A stretch of 64,000 bases of DNA, from positions 62,001-126,000 of the forward strand of contig CAJTDL010000014.1 of NCBI GenBank assembly GCA_910575035.1. Reading direction: 5' to 3'. The stretch's first letter is position 1, and each line of letters opens with the position of its first letter. Both the position numbers and the translations under genes were made by a program. This DNA comes from Lachnospiraceae bacterium (lineage in GTDB: Bacteria > Bacillota > Clostridia > Lachnospirales > Lachnospiraceae). The notes under the pieces are model-generated. The model searched no databases. It was given only the letters and a program-made list of their open reading frames with translations, and was not told where the DNA came from. Of this stretch, positions 54,786 through 63,237 are shown piece by piece.

Positions 54786-55607
54786 TTACTTTATGGTGTG
54801 CTTTAAACGCTTTGTCAGCAGCAACAGGAGTACTGTAAGCACAATGCCAGCCCCGCACACCGGATACCAGGGCGCCAATCCCTGCACTTTATACTGTTCC
54901 AAAAATTCACGGTAATAATCTGGCTCTACCCCGGAAATCTGCAGGGCTTCCGTATACCGCAAATACAGGAGGGCAATCATATTAAAAACCGTCGCTGCTA
55001 TTGTACTATATGACATATAGCGCACAGCCCGATGCTTATAATGGTACATAGACAGCAGCGCTGCGACACAAGCTCCAGACAGAAAAAAAGCTGCCGCTGC
55101 CAGGATGGCAAGGTTCCGTTTCATTCCTTGGACAGTGCCATAATATTTTTCAATAAATCCTGGGTATAAGGCTCTCTCACAGATCGTACCAGCCTCTTTT
55201 GCCAGTATATCCATTGCATTCTCAATATTTTCGGTTCCCTGAATTCCCGCTTCCTGCAGGTAATTGTCCAATGCTGCACGGAAGCTGGCCTGGAAATCCT
55301 CCTGTCCCTTCTCTGACTGTAATTCTGAATAATTATGGAACAGAACATATAGGTCTAACTCCTCTAATACTTGGTCTGCTAATGTATCTGGCAGTTCATT
55401 CGCTGCAAACAGCTCTTTGATGCGCTGTGAGACGGATGATTCCATCTCTGCTCCATAGCTGCTGGAACGCAGGGATTTTTGAAATTCCTTTTCACTGAAA
55501 TATCCAATGGTCAATTCCAGGCTGAGAAAGAGCAGGCATAAGAAGGCCGCTAAGAAAAAGGATACCATCAGGCTCAGGACTGTTCTAAATTTTTTCTTTT
55601 CATGCAT
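54786..55607 (-). CDS. Multi-pass membrane protein linked to the sortase gene
   Basis: 273 residues from the ATG of MHEKKKFRTVLSLMVSFFLA, with GGGAGA at eight bases and four bases after the sortase stop, so they are one operon. A first helix (about 10-32), an outside domain of about 130 residues (helical, Glu/Gln-rich), then three helices (about 165-186, 198-220 and 245-262) and a basic end KRLKHTIK. No family recognised. Its coupling with the sortase suggests a role in the same surface process. Confidence 0.7.
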   Translation of the reverse strand: MHEKKKFRTVLSLMVSFFLAAFLCLLFLSLELTIGYFSEKEFQKSLRSSSYGAEMESSVSQRIKELFAANELPDTLADQVLEELDLYVLFHNYSELQSEKGQEDFQASFRAALDNYLQEAGIQGTENIENAMDILAKEAGTICERALYPGFIEKYYGTVQGMKRNLAILAAAAFFLSGACVAALLSMYHYKHRAVRYMSYSTIAATVFNMIALLYLRYTEALQISGVEPDYYREFLEQYKVQGLAPWYPVCGAGIVLTVLLLLLTKRLKHTIK

Positions 55608-55611
55608 GGTA

Positions 55612-57222
55612 CTACTCTCCCATTTCCGGCCCGGATATTTTTTCTGCATAGACGTAGAAACGCTGGTTCCTAATCTGGCCTTCCGCGCCAAATGGATAAC
55701 AAGTATATAAAATCAGCTTTTCCCCATCCCCTGTGATCTGATAGGCAGAAGCATCCATAAGGTCTGCTGTCTGTGTCCCTGTGACATTGTACTGGTACTT
55801 TCCATAGGACGTTGTCAGGGAAATCACGTCATCTTTTCCTATCTTCTCTAAAGGCGCAAAAAAAGTGGCGTCATGGGCGCCGATCAAAATGGTCCCGCCC
55901 ATGCCCGGCAGATAGCTTCCCGCATAAGTGCCTGCACCCTTTTCCAGGATTTCATCCGTATCGCCATAATATAGGGGAGCCTGTAATCCAGCTTTCTCAC
56001 AGGAAAGCTCCCCATATTGCTCACCTGACAGAAGCATTGGGATTTCTTCCTGGGAAACGCTGCCGTCTGTGGGCGTATCCCCAGAGGTATCCTGTATCTC
56101 CTGGGCATATGCATAGGAATATCCTGGCGCGCCTGAAATCCAAAGGGAATTCCACTTATCCAACTGATTTCCTACAATGCCTGTAAGAAGGAAGCCCGAG
56201 AAAAGTGCGAACACAAACGTAAAAATCAGAGGGATTCCCAAATATCCTGCCGCTTTTCTGTTCTTCTTACTTCTGGCAAGCCAGACAACGCCCAGCATCA
56301 CCAGTAAAAATACGGTTCCAGCAACTATCAGGATTTTCTTCATATCGCCATTATAAAATCCAGTGTTTTTGATTGGAAGCTCTGTTTCCAGCAGCACTTC
56401 GCCATTCTTCGTGACCGCCATTGCCTTCCCTTCCATATATTGCTCCACGGTAAAGGAATTGCCTGTCACCTGGGCGTCTTGCAGATTCTCCTGATTGTCC
56501 AGCCCAACTATGGTATTGTGTTCCTTATCTTTCTCTAATTCCTGAAACAGCCCTTCAATATCTATCTTTTTCGGATTGTCCGGCATATGCCAATTGCCGC
56601 CGGAATTGCCGCCGTCCCCATCCGAACCTGTTCCGCCGTTGCCTGCATTTCCATTTCCTGCCCCGTTATTTCCTGTGCCATTATTACCCAAGCCATCGTT
56701 CCCTGAGCCATTGTTTCCTGTCCCGTTATTTCCTGTGCCATCGTTCCCTGAGCCATTGTTTCCTGTCCCATTACCGCCTGAATTTCCCGGATTTGTATTA
56801 TCACCTGGGTTATTATTCCCAGAATTTCCTGAGCCTGTATTATCTCCTGAATTACCTGGGCCGTCTCCCGGATCCGTATTATCGCCGTTTCCTGGATTGT
56901 CCCCTTCCCCTGAGCCATCGCTTCCCATTTCCACCAGATAGCCTTCATCAATTCCCTGTTTGAGCTTGCTTCTGCCCTGGCGGATGGCTGAGGTTGCCTC
57001 AGCATCTGTAAGGTCTACATCATCTGACGCCAGCTTGTTATAGGCTGTGGCCTTTGCAGACTCAGTAAACACATAGTTTTTCCCATTGTAGACAAATACT
57101 CCACTATAATAATCTATAATCCTCTGTTCTGCGGCATTGATATTTCCGGCATATGATGTTGTTCCTGCTGCCAGAAAAGCCATACATGCCACGCCCAATA
57201 TAGCCAATCGTTTTTTCCACAT
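55612..57222 (-). CDS. Sortase (class D-like) joined to an N-terminal surface domain with a sorting-signal-like segment
   Basis: 536 residues from the ATG of MWKKRLAILGVACMAFLAAG. In order: signal peptide (1-25); a small domain (27-99); a Gly/Asn/Asp-rich linker (100-210); a segment LPIKNTG (282-288) followed by a membrane helix (about 295-317) and a basic SKKNRK; a second helix (about 327-350); and a sortase domain (about 405-536) with GAHD (His450), LYTCYPFG (Cys508) and RNQR (Arg518 or 521). TCYPF fits class D sortases. The LPIKNTG-helix-basic tail looks like a cell-wall sorting signal lying inside the same polypeptide as the sortase. Confidence 0.85.
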   Translation of the reverse strand: MWKKRLAILGVACMAFLAAGTTSYAGNINAAEQRIIDYYSGVFVYNGKNYVFTESAKATAYNKLASDDVDLTDAEATSAIRQGRSKLKQGIDEGYLVEMGSDGSGEGDNPGNGDNTDPGDGPGNSGDNTGSGNSGNNNPGDNTNPGNSGGNGTGNNGSGNDGTGNNGTGNNGSGNDGLGNNGTGNNGAGNGNAGNGGTGSDGDGGNSGGNWHMPDNPKKIDIEGLFQELEKDKEHNTIVGLDNQENLQDAQVTGNSFTVEQYMEGKAMAVTKNGEVLLETELPIKNTGFYNGDMKKILIVAGTVFLLVMLGVVWLARSKKNRKAAGYLGIPLIFTFVFALFSGFLLTGIVGNQLDKWNSLWISGAPGYSYAYAQEIQDTSGDTPTDGSVSQEEIPMLLSGEQYGELSCEKAGLQAPLYYGDTDEILEKGAGTYAGSYLPGMGGTILIGAHDATFFAPLEKIGKDDVISLTTSYGKYQYNVTGTQTADLMDASAYQITGDGEKLILYTCYPFGAEGQIRNQRFYVYAEKISGPEMGE

Positions 57223-57289
57223 ATCAATCCCTATTATCCTAAATCTTAAACAATTGTTTCCCAACTTCAAAATTACCCACTTATTTTCA

Positions 57290-57322
57290 AAATGCTCCGG
57301 AAGTATTACCTCCGGAGCATTT
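57290..57322 (-). terminator. Intrinsic terminator after the Big_2 repeat protein gene
   Basis: AAATGCTCCGGA (57290-57301) pairs perfectly with TCCGGAGCATTT (57311-57322). It lies 15 bases after the stop of the minus-strand gene; the T-tract is short (ATTTTG). Confidence 0.75.
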
Positions 57323-57336
57323 GAAGTTTTCACTTA

Positions 57337-60300
57337 TTACTGCTCAATTTCATAATATATGTTGTAGATCTCCAACTGGCTCAGGAAATCAAGGTCTTCT
57401 CCAAACATATCTATAAACTCATCATAGTACGTCTGGTTCACTTTAAACTCATAGGAACCATCATCCATCTGGCTGAAGGAAATCATTGGGCGGGTTCTAT
57501 TGTTTGCAACCTGGTTGATGATAATATTCTTTCCATCCAGTGACATGGTAAGCTCAATAGCCATCCTCTTTCCTGTTGCGCTGGCGCCAATTTCTGCCGC
57601 AATCTTCACATTGCCGTTTTCTTTGGTTATCTGGATACCTTCCACGTAGGCCTGCCTGCCGCCATTCATATCTGTAATAATCAGGCTGCTGGAATCCTGG
57701 CCATCTACACGCTTCACCTGTACGGTGCGGCTGCGCACTGTAACTTCCTTGGTAACAGCATCAATATCCTTAATCTCTGGAATGCCATGCCCAAGCAGGA
57801 GCAATAAAATCTCGCTCTCCTTTAAGGACTCTGTATCGAACCGATCCCAATAATTCTTCAGGAAGTTGTTATCCCATGTTACTTCATTCAGTTTTTTAGT
57901 AAACAGAGCCATGTCATGCGCCACTTCTTCTTTGGTCACTTCAAATGACTGATTGCCGCGTTCAATCCCATACGCCTCAGCATCTGCACCTAAAATATAG
58001 ATGAAATTATCATCGTCCTGAACCTCAGCATTCTCCCTAGCAATCACAGTCACTTCGCATGTAGCGCTTGCCACCATCTGCCCATCAATCTGGACAATTG
58101 CTTTAATAGTAGCTTTCCTTATGTCATCAACCACTTCATTCTTAAGAATCTCTCTCGGTGTTACCACTCCATCATTAGATACTTCTGCCACATCCTCATT
58201 ATCACTGCTCCAGGAAATCGTAGCTTCTTTTAAGTCTTCTGGCTTCATTGTAGTGTTCAGTTTGAATCCTTCCAACTGATTTGTCTTCAGGCTAATTTCC
58301 TTTTCACTTAAGGAGAATGTTACGCCTGAAACAGTTACCTCACATGTTACGGTATTTCCGCCTGCAACAGTTCCTGTAATGGTAGCATTTCCTTCTGACT
58401 TAGCTTCCACCTTACCGTCTTCGCTTACGGTTGCCACATCATCGTTACTGCTGCTCCAAGTTACATGTGTGCCTTCTGGCTTTACAGCAAATGTCAGCGG
58501 CCTTGTAATACCTACTACCAGGTTAAGGCTTTCTTCCTCCAATGTAAGAACTGGCTTATCTTCCACTACAGTTACAAGACACTTCACGGAATTGCCCCCC
58601 TGGGTGCTTCCTGTGATGGTAGCTGTCCCTTCACCGTTTGCCTTTATTACGCCTTCTTCATCTACAGAGGCCACATCATCATTATCAGATATCCAGCTGA
58701 CTGGTGTGCCTACCGGGTCTACTGACCATGATAATTTCATCTTATCGCCCATCCGCAAGCTCACTTCTACCTGTGTCAGGGTGAGCACTGGATCAGATGC
58801 AGGCTTAACAGTTACAGTACATGTCGCTGTAGCTCCGCCTTCCAAGGTTGCTGTAATAATTGCTGTACCTCGAGATATGGCTGTCACTATGCCCGTCTCT
58901 TCCCCTACTTCTGCAATAGCTGGATTGTCACTGCTCCAGGTTACTTTTGCATCAGCTGGGTTTTTATGGCAATCCAATGTTATTTCCTCGCCGATCAGCA
59001 GGCTTATTTTGCTCTGAACCACAATAATTTCATCGTCTTCTTTTGGAAGTATCACTTGCACAACGCATGTTGCTGTATTCCCGCCCTTTACTGTTGCGGA
59101 AACTGTAGCGGTGCCTTCCTTATGAGCTGTAAGAACCCCATCCTCAACATCTACAACAGATGGATCATCGCTCTTCCATTCAATCTCTGCGTCCTTTGGA
59201 GTTGTAAACCAGTTCAACTTGTCTGTTCCGCCTACTTCCAGAATCACCTCTTCTTCCACTAACTGGATTTCAGGCTGCTGTGTGGCGCCGGGGATAACAT
59301 GTACTGTACAATTCACGCTATTGCCGTCTTCAACACTTCCTGTAATAACAGCGTCTCCTACTGCGTTAGCCGTGATGACACCTTCCTTGACAGATGCCAC
59401 TGCATTGTTACTGCTGCTCCAGGTTACTGCTGCAGTTGCCGGACTTACAGCCCATTTCAGGCTTATTGTGCCGCCCACCTGTAAATTAACCTCTACTTCG
59501 GTCAATGTGATCTGAGGTGTGTCTGAGGTAACATTTACGGTACAGGTTGCTGTATTTCCGCCTTTTACAGATGCTGTAATAATGGCTGTACCTGCCTTTA
59601 TAGCTGTTACCCTGCCATCTGCAACTGTCGCAACCTCCTCATTGTTGCTGTTCCAGGTGATTTGGGCATCATTCGGAGTTGCCGTATATGATAAATCTTT
59701 CGTCTTGCCTTCCTGTAAGCTAACCTTTTGGTCATGCAGGATAATCTCAGGTGCAGGCGTTGGGTCACTTGGAGACACGGTCAGGACACATGTGCCCATT
59801 TCCCCGCTGCCATCCCGTGCCACTGCACTGATGTTGGCTGTACCTACTGCGACTGCAGTCACTTTTCCTGTCTCAGGCTCTACCGTCGCCACGTCTGGAC
59901 GGTCGCTGATCCAACTCAGAGGATATTGATCCTTGTTGCTCTCTGTTACAACAGTCCCATCATCCAGAGTAATCTGGGCTTCCAATGTGGCAGCCTCCCC
60001 TACCTTCATGGATTTCTCTGCCGGAACCACTTTAATAGAACGAATTAACAGTTTGCCGCCTTCCGGAACAACGGTCACTACACATTTTCCAGACTTGCCG
60101 CTTCCGTCTTTCGCTGTTGCTGTAATCTCTGCTGTCCCAACGCCTACAGCGGTTGCAAGGCCAGCCTGTGTTACCCTGATTATGTCTGTATTGCTGCTCT
60201 TCCATGTTACCGCCTTATTCGTAGCATTAGACGGAGCAATCTTGGTGCTTACAGTAAACTGCTGCCCCATAACCAATTCCTGGCTCTCCGGAACCACAGT

Positions 60301-61182
60301 AACCTTTGTCACCTTAACCGGATTCACCGTAATGGTACATTTTGCTTTTTTATTCCCATCCAGGGTCTTCATTGTAATCACAGATTTTCCAGGTGAAAGA
60401 GCCTTCACCGTTCCAAACGTGCTGACAGACGCTACCTTAGGATTGCTGGATTCAAAGGAAACCACCTTCACGCTTGCATTTGCCGGCTTGAACACGCCTT
60501 TCAGCTGATAAGTCTTGCCAATATTCAGGCTCTTCTTGGTAGCATTCAATGACGCGCTCTTAATACGGATCCTTGGAACATATACAACAATTACCAGCCT
60601 CTTTTGCTTATCTTTGGACTGAATGGCAATCCTGTTGCTGCCGTATTTTGTTGCCTTGATCTTGCCTTTTGCATTCACTGTTACGATCTTGGGGTTTCCA
60701 ACCGTATAGGTTAAGCCTTTATTAGCGGCATTGTCCGGCTTCACAACTGTCTTAAGGGTAAGTGTCTTACCTTTGGGAACTACAACCTTCCTACGGATTG
60801 CATTTGTGACGCTGATGGACTTAACCTGCTGCTTCACTGTAATCTTGCATGTTGCCTTCACTTTCTTGTTAGAAGTGGAAGTTACAGTAATTGTAGCTTT
60901 TCCCACTTTCTTACCTGTGACTTTACCTTTTGAATTAACAGTTGCCACCTTGGTATTGCTGGATTTAAAAGTTACTGCCTTTGATGCATTTGCTGGCTTC
61001 ACGCTCTTAACTTTCAGAGTGAAACTCTTCCCCACATACAAAGTCCTATTCTTTGCTGACAGTGTGATTTTTGTGGGCTTTGATGCCGCTTCTGCTGTCT
61101 GCGGCACTGCCAGCGCGCCAGTACAAACCATAACAAATGCAAGTACCAGCGCAATAGCCCTGTTCCATGGACTTTTTTTCAT
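57337..61182 (-). CDS. Secreted multi-Big_2 (bacterial Ig-like) surface protein
   Basis: 1281 residues from the ATG of MKKSPWNRAIALVLAFVMVC, with GGAGG at seven bases. A signal peptide ending near PQTAEAAS is followed by about twelve Ig-like group 2 domains of 80-90 residues. Each has the pattern I-x-L/V...VG/...W-x-S-x-(D/N)-x-x-(V/I)-A-x-V...G-x-A-x-I-(T). The first three are lysine-rich and the later ones acidic. A C-terminal domain of about 200 residues has no family recognised, ends YYEIEQ and lacks LPxTG. Big_2 proteins act as adhesins or surface scaffolds. Own promoter; three bases of clearance from no other gene. Confidence 0.9.
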   Translation of the reverse strand: MKKSPWNRAIALVLAFVMVCTGALAVPQTAEAASKPTKITLSAKNRTLYVGKSFTLKVKSVKPANASKAVTFKSSNTKVATVNSKGKVTGKKVGKATITVTSTSNKKVKATCKITVKQQVKSISVTNAIRRKVVVPKGKTLTLKTVVKPDNAANKGLTYTVGNPKIVTVNAKGKIKATKYGSNRIAIQSKDKQKRLVIVVYVPRIRIKSASLNATKKSLNIGKTYQLKGVFKPANASVKVVSFESSNPKVASVSTFGTVKALSPGKSVITMKTLDGNKKAKCTITVNPVKVTKVTVVPESQELVMGQQFTVSTKIAPSNATNKAVTWKSSNTDIIRVTQAGLATAVGVGTAEITATAKDGSGKSGKCVVTVVPEGGKLLIRSIKVVPAEKSMKVGEAATLEAQITLDDGTVVTESNKDQYPLSWISDRPDVATVEPETGKVTAVAVGTANISAVARDGSGEMGTCVLTVSPSDPTPAPEIILHDQKVSLQEGKTKDLSYTATPNDAQITWNSNNEEVATVADGRVTAIKAGTAIITASVKGGNTATCTVNVTSDTPQITLTEVEVNLQVGGTISLKWAVSPATAAVTWSSSNNAVASVKEGVITANAVGDAVITGSVEDGNSVNCTVHVIPGATQQPEIQLVEEEVILEVGGTDKLNWFTTPKDAEIEWKSDDPSVVDVEDGVLTAHKEGTATVSATVKGGNTATCVVQVILPKEDDEIIVVQSKISLLIGEEITLDCHKNPADAKVTWSSDNPAIAEVGEETGIVTAISRGTAIITATLEGGATATCTVTVKPASDPVLTLTQVEVSLRMGDKMKLSWSVDPVGTPVSWISDNDDVASVDEEGVIKANGEGTATITGSTQGGNSVKCLVTVVEDKPVLTLEEESLNLVVGITRPLTFAVKPEGTHVTWSSSNDDVATVSEDGKVEAKSEGNATITGTVAGGNTVTCEVTVSGVTFSLSEKEISLKTNQLEGFKLNTTMKPEDLKEATISWSSDNEDVAEVSNDGVVTPREILKNEVVDDIRKATIKAIVQIDGQMVASATCEVTVIARENAEVQDDDNFIYILGADAEAYGIERGNQSFEVTKEEVAHDMALFTKKLNEVTWDNNFLKNYWDRFDTESLKESEILLLLLGHGIPEIKDIDAVTKEVTVRSRTVQVKRVDGQDSSSLIITDMNGGRQAYVEGIQITKENGNVKIAAEIGASATGKRMAIELTMSLDGKNIIINQVANNRTRPMISFSQMDDGSYEFKVNQTYYDEFIDMFGEDLDFLSQLEIYNIYYEIEQ

Positions 61183-61228
61183 ATCCAATCCTCCTTTTAT
61201 TATTTATGCAAAATCACTCATAGTATTT

Positions 61229-61256
61229 ATTATACACGAAAACATAATCGTGTCAA
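61229..61256 (-). promoter_or_regulatory. Promoter of the Big_2 protein gene with an overlapping inverted repeat
   Basis: Consensus TTGACA, 16-base spacer, TATAAT on the minus strand. ACACGA (61234-61239) and TCGTGT (61248-61253) form an inverted repeat filling the spacer and touching both boxes, a possible operator. Confidence 0.75.
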
Positions 61257-61293
61257 TAATAATCACAATGGAAAACACAGCCATTTTGCAAAA

Positions 61294-61324
61294 GGCGGCA
61301 CAGCCCGTTCTGAACTATGCCGCC
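61294..61324 (-). terminator. Intrinsic terminator of the infC-rpmI-rplT operon
   Basis: GGCGGCA (61294-61300) pairs with TGCCGCC (61318-61324). On the minus strand it is followed by TTTTGC. It lies about 50 bases after the rplT stop. Confidence 0.75.
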
Positions 61325-61371
61325 TATTCCATACCTGTCCAAAACACCGATAAAATCTTAGCTTCTAAACC

Positions 61372-61728
61372 TTATGCAACCTTGCTCTTAGCCAATTCCG
61401 CCAATTCCGCAAACCCCTTGGCATCATTTACTGCCAGCTCAGCCAGCATCTTGCGGTTAATATCCACGCCTGCCAGCTTCAGCCCGTACATAAAACGGCT
61501 GTATGAAAGCCCATTGATCCTTGCCGCTGCATTGATACGGGCAATCCACAGGCGGCGGAACTGCCTTTTCCGCTGTTTCCGGCCTGCATAGGAGCTTGCC
61601 AGCGCCCGCATGACAGACTGCTTTGCCACACGGTACTGCTTTGAACGGGCTCCCCTGTATCCTTTTGCTAATTTTAAGATTCTATTATGTTTTTTTCTTG
61701 CATTCAATCCGCCTTTAATCCTGGCCAT
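61372..61728 (-). CDS. rplT: 50S ribosomal protein L20
   Basis: 118 residues, standard length, starting [20 protein letters not shown]. The frame stays open upstream for 47 codons through a tandem repeat (three [10 protein letters not shown]-type blocks), but the family start and AAGGAGG nine bases before it place the start here. Binds 23S rRNA early in assembly and represses the operon in relatives. Last gene of infC-rpmI-rplT. Confidence 0.97.
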   Translation of the reverse strand: MARIKGGLNARKKHNRILKLAKGYRGARSKQYRVAKQSVMRALASSYAGRKQRKRQFRRLWIARINAAARINGLSYSRFMYGLKLAGVDINRKMLAELAVNDAKGFAELAELAKSKVA

Positions 61729-61733
61729 AATAA

Positions 61734-61893
61734 TTTCCTCCTTATCGTCCTGATTTTTGGACATAAAGGTATGCCCCTGAGGCATTTCCTCCTTATCGTC
61801 CTGATTTTTGGACATCAAGGTATGCCCTTGCGGCATTTCCTCCTTATCGTCCTGATTTTTGGACATCAAGGTATGCCCGGGGGCATTTCCTCC
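61734..61893. repeat. 51-bp tandem repeat of the rplT ribosome-binding region
   Basis: The Shine-Dalgarno segment (TTTCCTCC on the plus strand) begins at 61734, 61785, 61836 and 61886. There are two 51-bp periods and one 50-bp period. Each unit carries AAGGAGGAAAT and an ATGCC...GGCAT hairpin. The two 51-bp units keep the rplT frame. The rpmI-rplT gap is 193 bases as a result. Confidence 0.95.
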
Positions 61894-61921
61894 TTATCGT
61901 CCTAACTTTCCTAAACCATTT

Positions 61922-62119
61922 TTATAAATATGGCAAAACCCTCTTCATATTCTTAACGTTCGTAGCATCTGTAATCGCCGGTTTCCTCAGGTTCCTCTTC
62001 CTTTTGGTGCTCTTCTTTGTCAAGATATGGCTCTTATAAGCTTTATTTCTCTTTAATTTACCTGTACCAGTTTTCTTGAAACGCTTTGCTGCTGCTCTTT
62101 TCGTTTTCATTTTAGGCAT
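61922..62119 (-). CDS. rpmI: 50S ribosomal protein L35
   Basis: 65 residues, very basic: [20 protein letters not shown] at the start, [15 protein letters not shown] in the middle. Normal length. AAGGAGG precedes the ATG. Middle gene of infC-rpmI-rplT, 24 bases after infC. Confidence 0.96.
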   Translation of the reverse strand: MPKMKTKRAAAKRFKKTGTGKLKRNKAYKSHILTKKSTKRKRNLRKPAITDATNVKNMKRVLPYL

Positions 62120-62143
62120 TTCCAGTTCCTCCTTAATATCCTA

Positions 62144-62650
62144 TTATTTCTTCTCTGTCAGCACCATGCTGATGCTGCGGCCCTCTAGCTTTGGCATCTT
62201 CTCTACTGTGGCAATATCTGCTAATTGTGCTGCAAAATCATCTAATACGTGCCTGCTCTTCTGCATATGCGCCATTTCCCTGCCACGGAAACGCAAAGTG
62301 ATTTTCACTTTGTTGCCCTTGGAAATAAACTTCTTTGCTGCATTAATTTTTGTGTTCAAATCATTGGTATCAATGTTTGGTGAGAGACGTATTTCCTTGA
62401 TCTCAACTGTTTTCTGCTTCTTCTTTGCTTCTTTTTCTTTCCTTACGAGCTCATATTTGTATTTGCCGTAATCAATAATCTTGCACACGGGCGGCTTCGC
62501 TGTAGGGGCGATCTTCACTAAGTCAAGCTCTGCCTCCTGGGCACGCCTCATGGCCTCTCGTAATGGCATGACGCCAAGCTGCTCCCCGTTTACGCCAATC
62601 AGACGAACTTCTTTATCTTTGATCTGTTCATTAATCATTAACTCACTAAT
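62144..62650 (-). CDS. infC: Translation initiation factor IF-3
   Basis: 168 residues if read from ATT at 62650, 164 from the ATG at 62638. ATT is chosen because GGAGG lies nine bases before it, while the ATG is too far (21 bases) from any site. Rare ATT starts are a hallmark of infC in other bacteria, where IF-3 discriminates against its own start codon. The protein has INEQIKDKEVRLIGVNGEQL and the C-terminal domain with FRGREMAHMQKS and EGRSISMVL. Confidence 0.93.
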   Translation of the reverse strand: MSELMINEQIKDKEVRLIGVNGEQLGVMPLREAMRRAQEAELDLVKIAPTAKPPVCKIIDYGKYKYELVRKEKEAKKKQKTVEIKEIRLSPNIDTNDLNTKINAAKKFISKGNKVKITLRFRGREMAHMQKSRHVLDDFAAQLADIATVEKMPKLEGRSISMVLTEKK

Positions 62651-62866
62651 GGCTTTGCACCTCCAAAAATTAATTTAACAATCCAACGGGCTTATCGCAT
62701 AACGCAATAAAAAAGTGGACAGGCAGACTATCCACTTAATATCTAAGCATACAGATCCCTGCCCTTGGAGCAAAGGGGTAGGGCTGTATTTCTTCTTAAT
62801 ATAAAACCGTTAGTCACGTATTTGTGCTAAGGTGAGAGTGGATACTCTACTTTGTTTCTTATGACT
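62651..62866 (-). promoter_or_regulatory. Long structured infC leader (L20-leader-like) with an internal terminator
   Basis: About 215 nt between the promoter and the infC ribosome site. A CCTTTGCTCCAAGGG hairpin is followed by the terminator AAGTGGA...TCCACTT (62713-62719 and 62731-62737), with TTTTTTATT on the minus strand. In Bacillus relatives, L20 binds this leader and promotes premature termination. The same mechanism is likely here, although the L20-binding fold was not aligned. Confidence 0.7.
62704..62737 (-). terminator. Attenuator terminator in the infC leader
   Basis: Minus-strand AAGTGGA, short loop region, TCCACTT, then TTTTTATT, about 55 bases before the infC ribosome site. 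Read-through must be allowed for the ribosomal operon to be expressed, so this is taken as a regulated attenuator. Confidence 0.75.
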
Positions 62867-62871
62867 TTGGT

Positions 62872-62900
62872 ATTTTAGCATATTTTTGGGGGAGCGTCAA
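62872..62900 (-). promoter_or_regulatory. Promoter of infC-rpmI-rplT
   Basis: Minus-strand TTGACG, 17-base spacer, TAAAAT. Confidence 0.75.
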
Positions 62901-62942
62901 GAGAGAGTTTGAGAAAATATGTAAAGTTTTACGTGCTGGATA

Positions 62943-63010
62943 GGGGGATGGCTACGCGGCCTTCTCCTGACGTCCGATTAGCCATCCCTGGCGTCCAGTT
63001 AGCTAATCCC
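62943..63010. repeat. Second palindromic repeat family, copy 2
   Basis: GGATGGCTA (62946-62954) pairs with TAGCCATCC (62979-62987), followed by two decayed extra units (TTAGCTAATCC and TTAGCCACTCC). It shares GATGGCTACGCG, CCTGACG and TTAGCC with the element at 5893-5971. Non-coding; it lies between the infC promoter and the plus-strand PHP gene. The rest of the 62901-63237 gap shows nothing else of note. Confidence 0.55.
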
Positions 63011-63237
63011 CTGACATATGTTAGCCACTCCTCCCTGACATTGATTCACATCCAATATCAGCCGCTTAATACATAGGCTTTCCCCCAGCTTTTAGGCTGA
63101 GAAAACACAGACAGGGTAAAACGGATCCTTAAAGGGATGCTTTTGTAGCCCGAAAAGACTTTGGGGCAGTGAATTTAAGGTTTATTATTGAAAAGTTTAT
63201 GCATTCCAGTTATTATGGAAAAGAAAGGAGTGGGAAC

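Noticed and set aside
56562-57005. Overlapping open frames of Ile/Gln/Met or Pro/Phe repeats
   Set aside because: They are alternative readings of the Gly/Asn/Asp linker of the sortase protein and have no start signals.
58379-61591. Long open frames on the plus strand opposite the Big_2 gene
   Set aside because: They are shadows of the repetitive minus-strand coding sequence, lack ribosome sites and have Thr/Val/Ser-biased composition produced by the opposite frame.
61734-61869. N-terminally extended L20 as the main product
   Set aside because: The family start MARIKGG with its own AAGGAGG is better supported; the extension is kept as a finding, not as the gene call.
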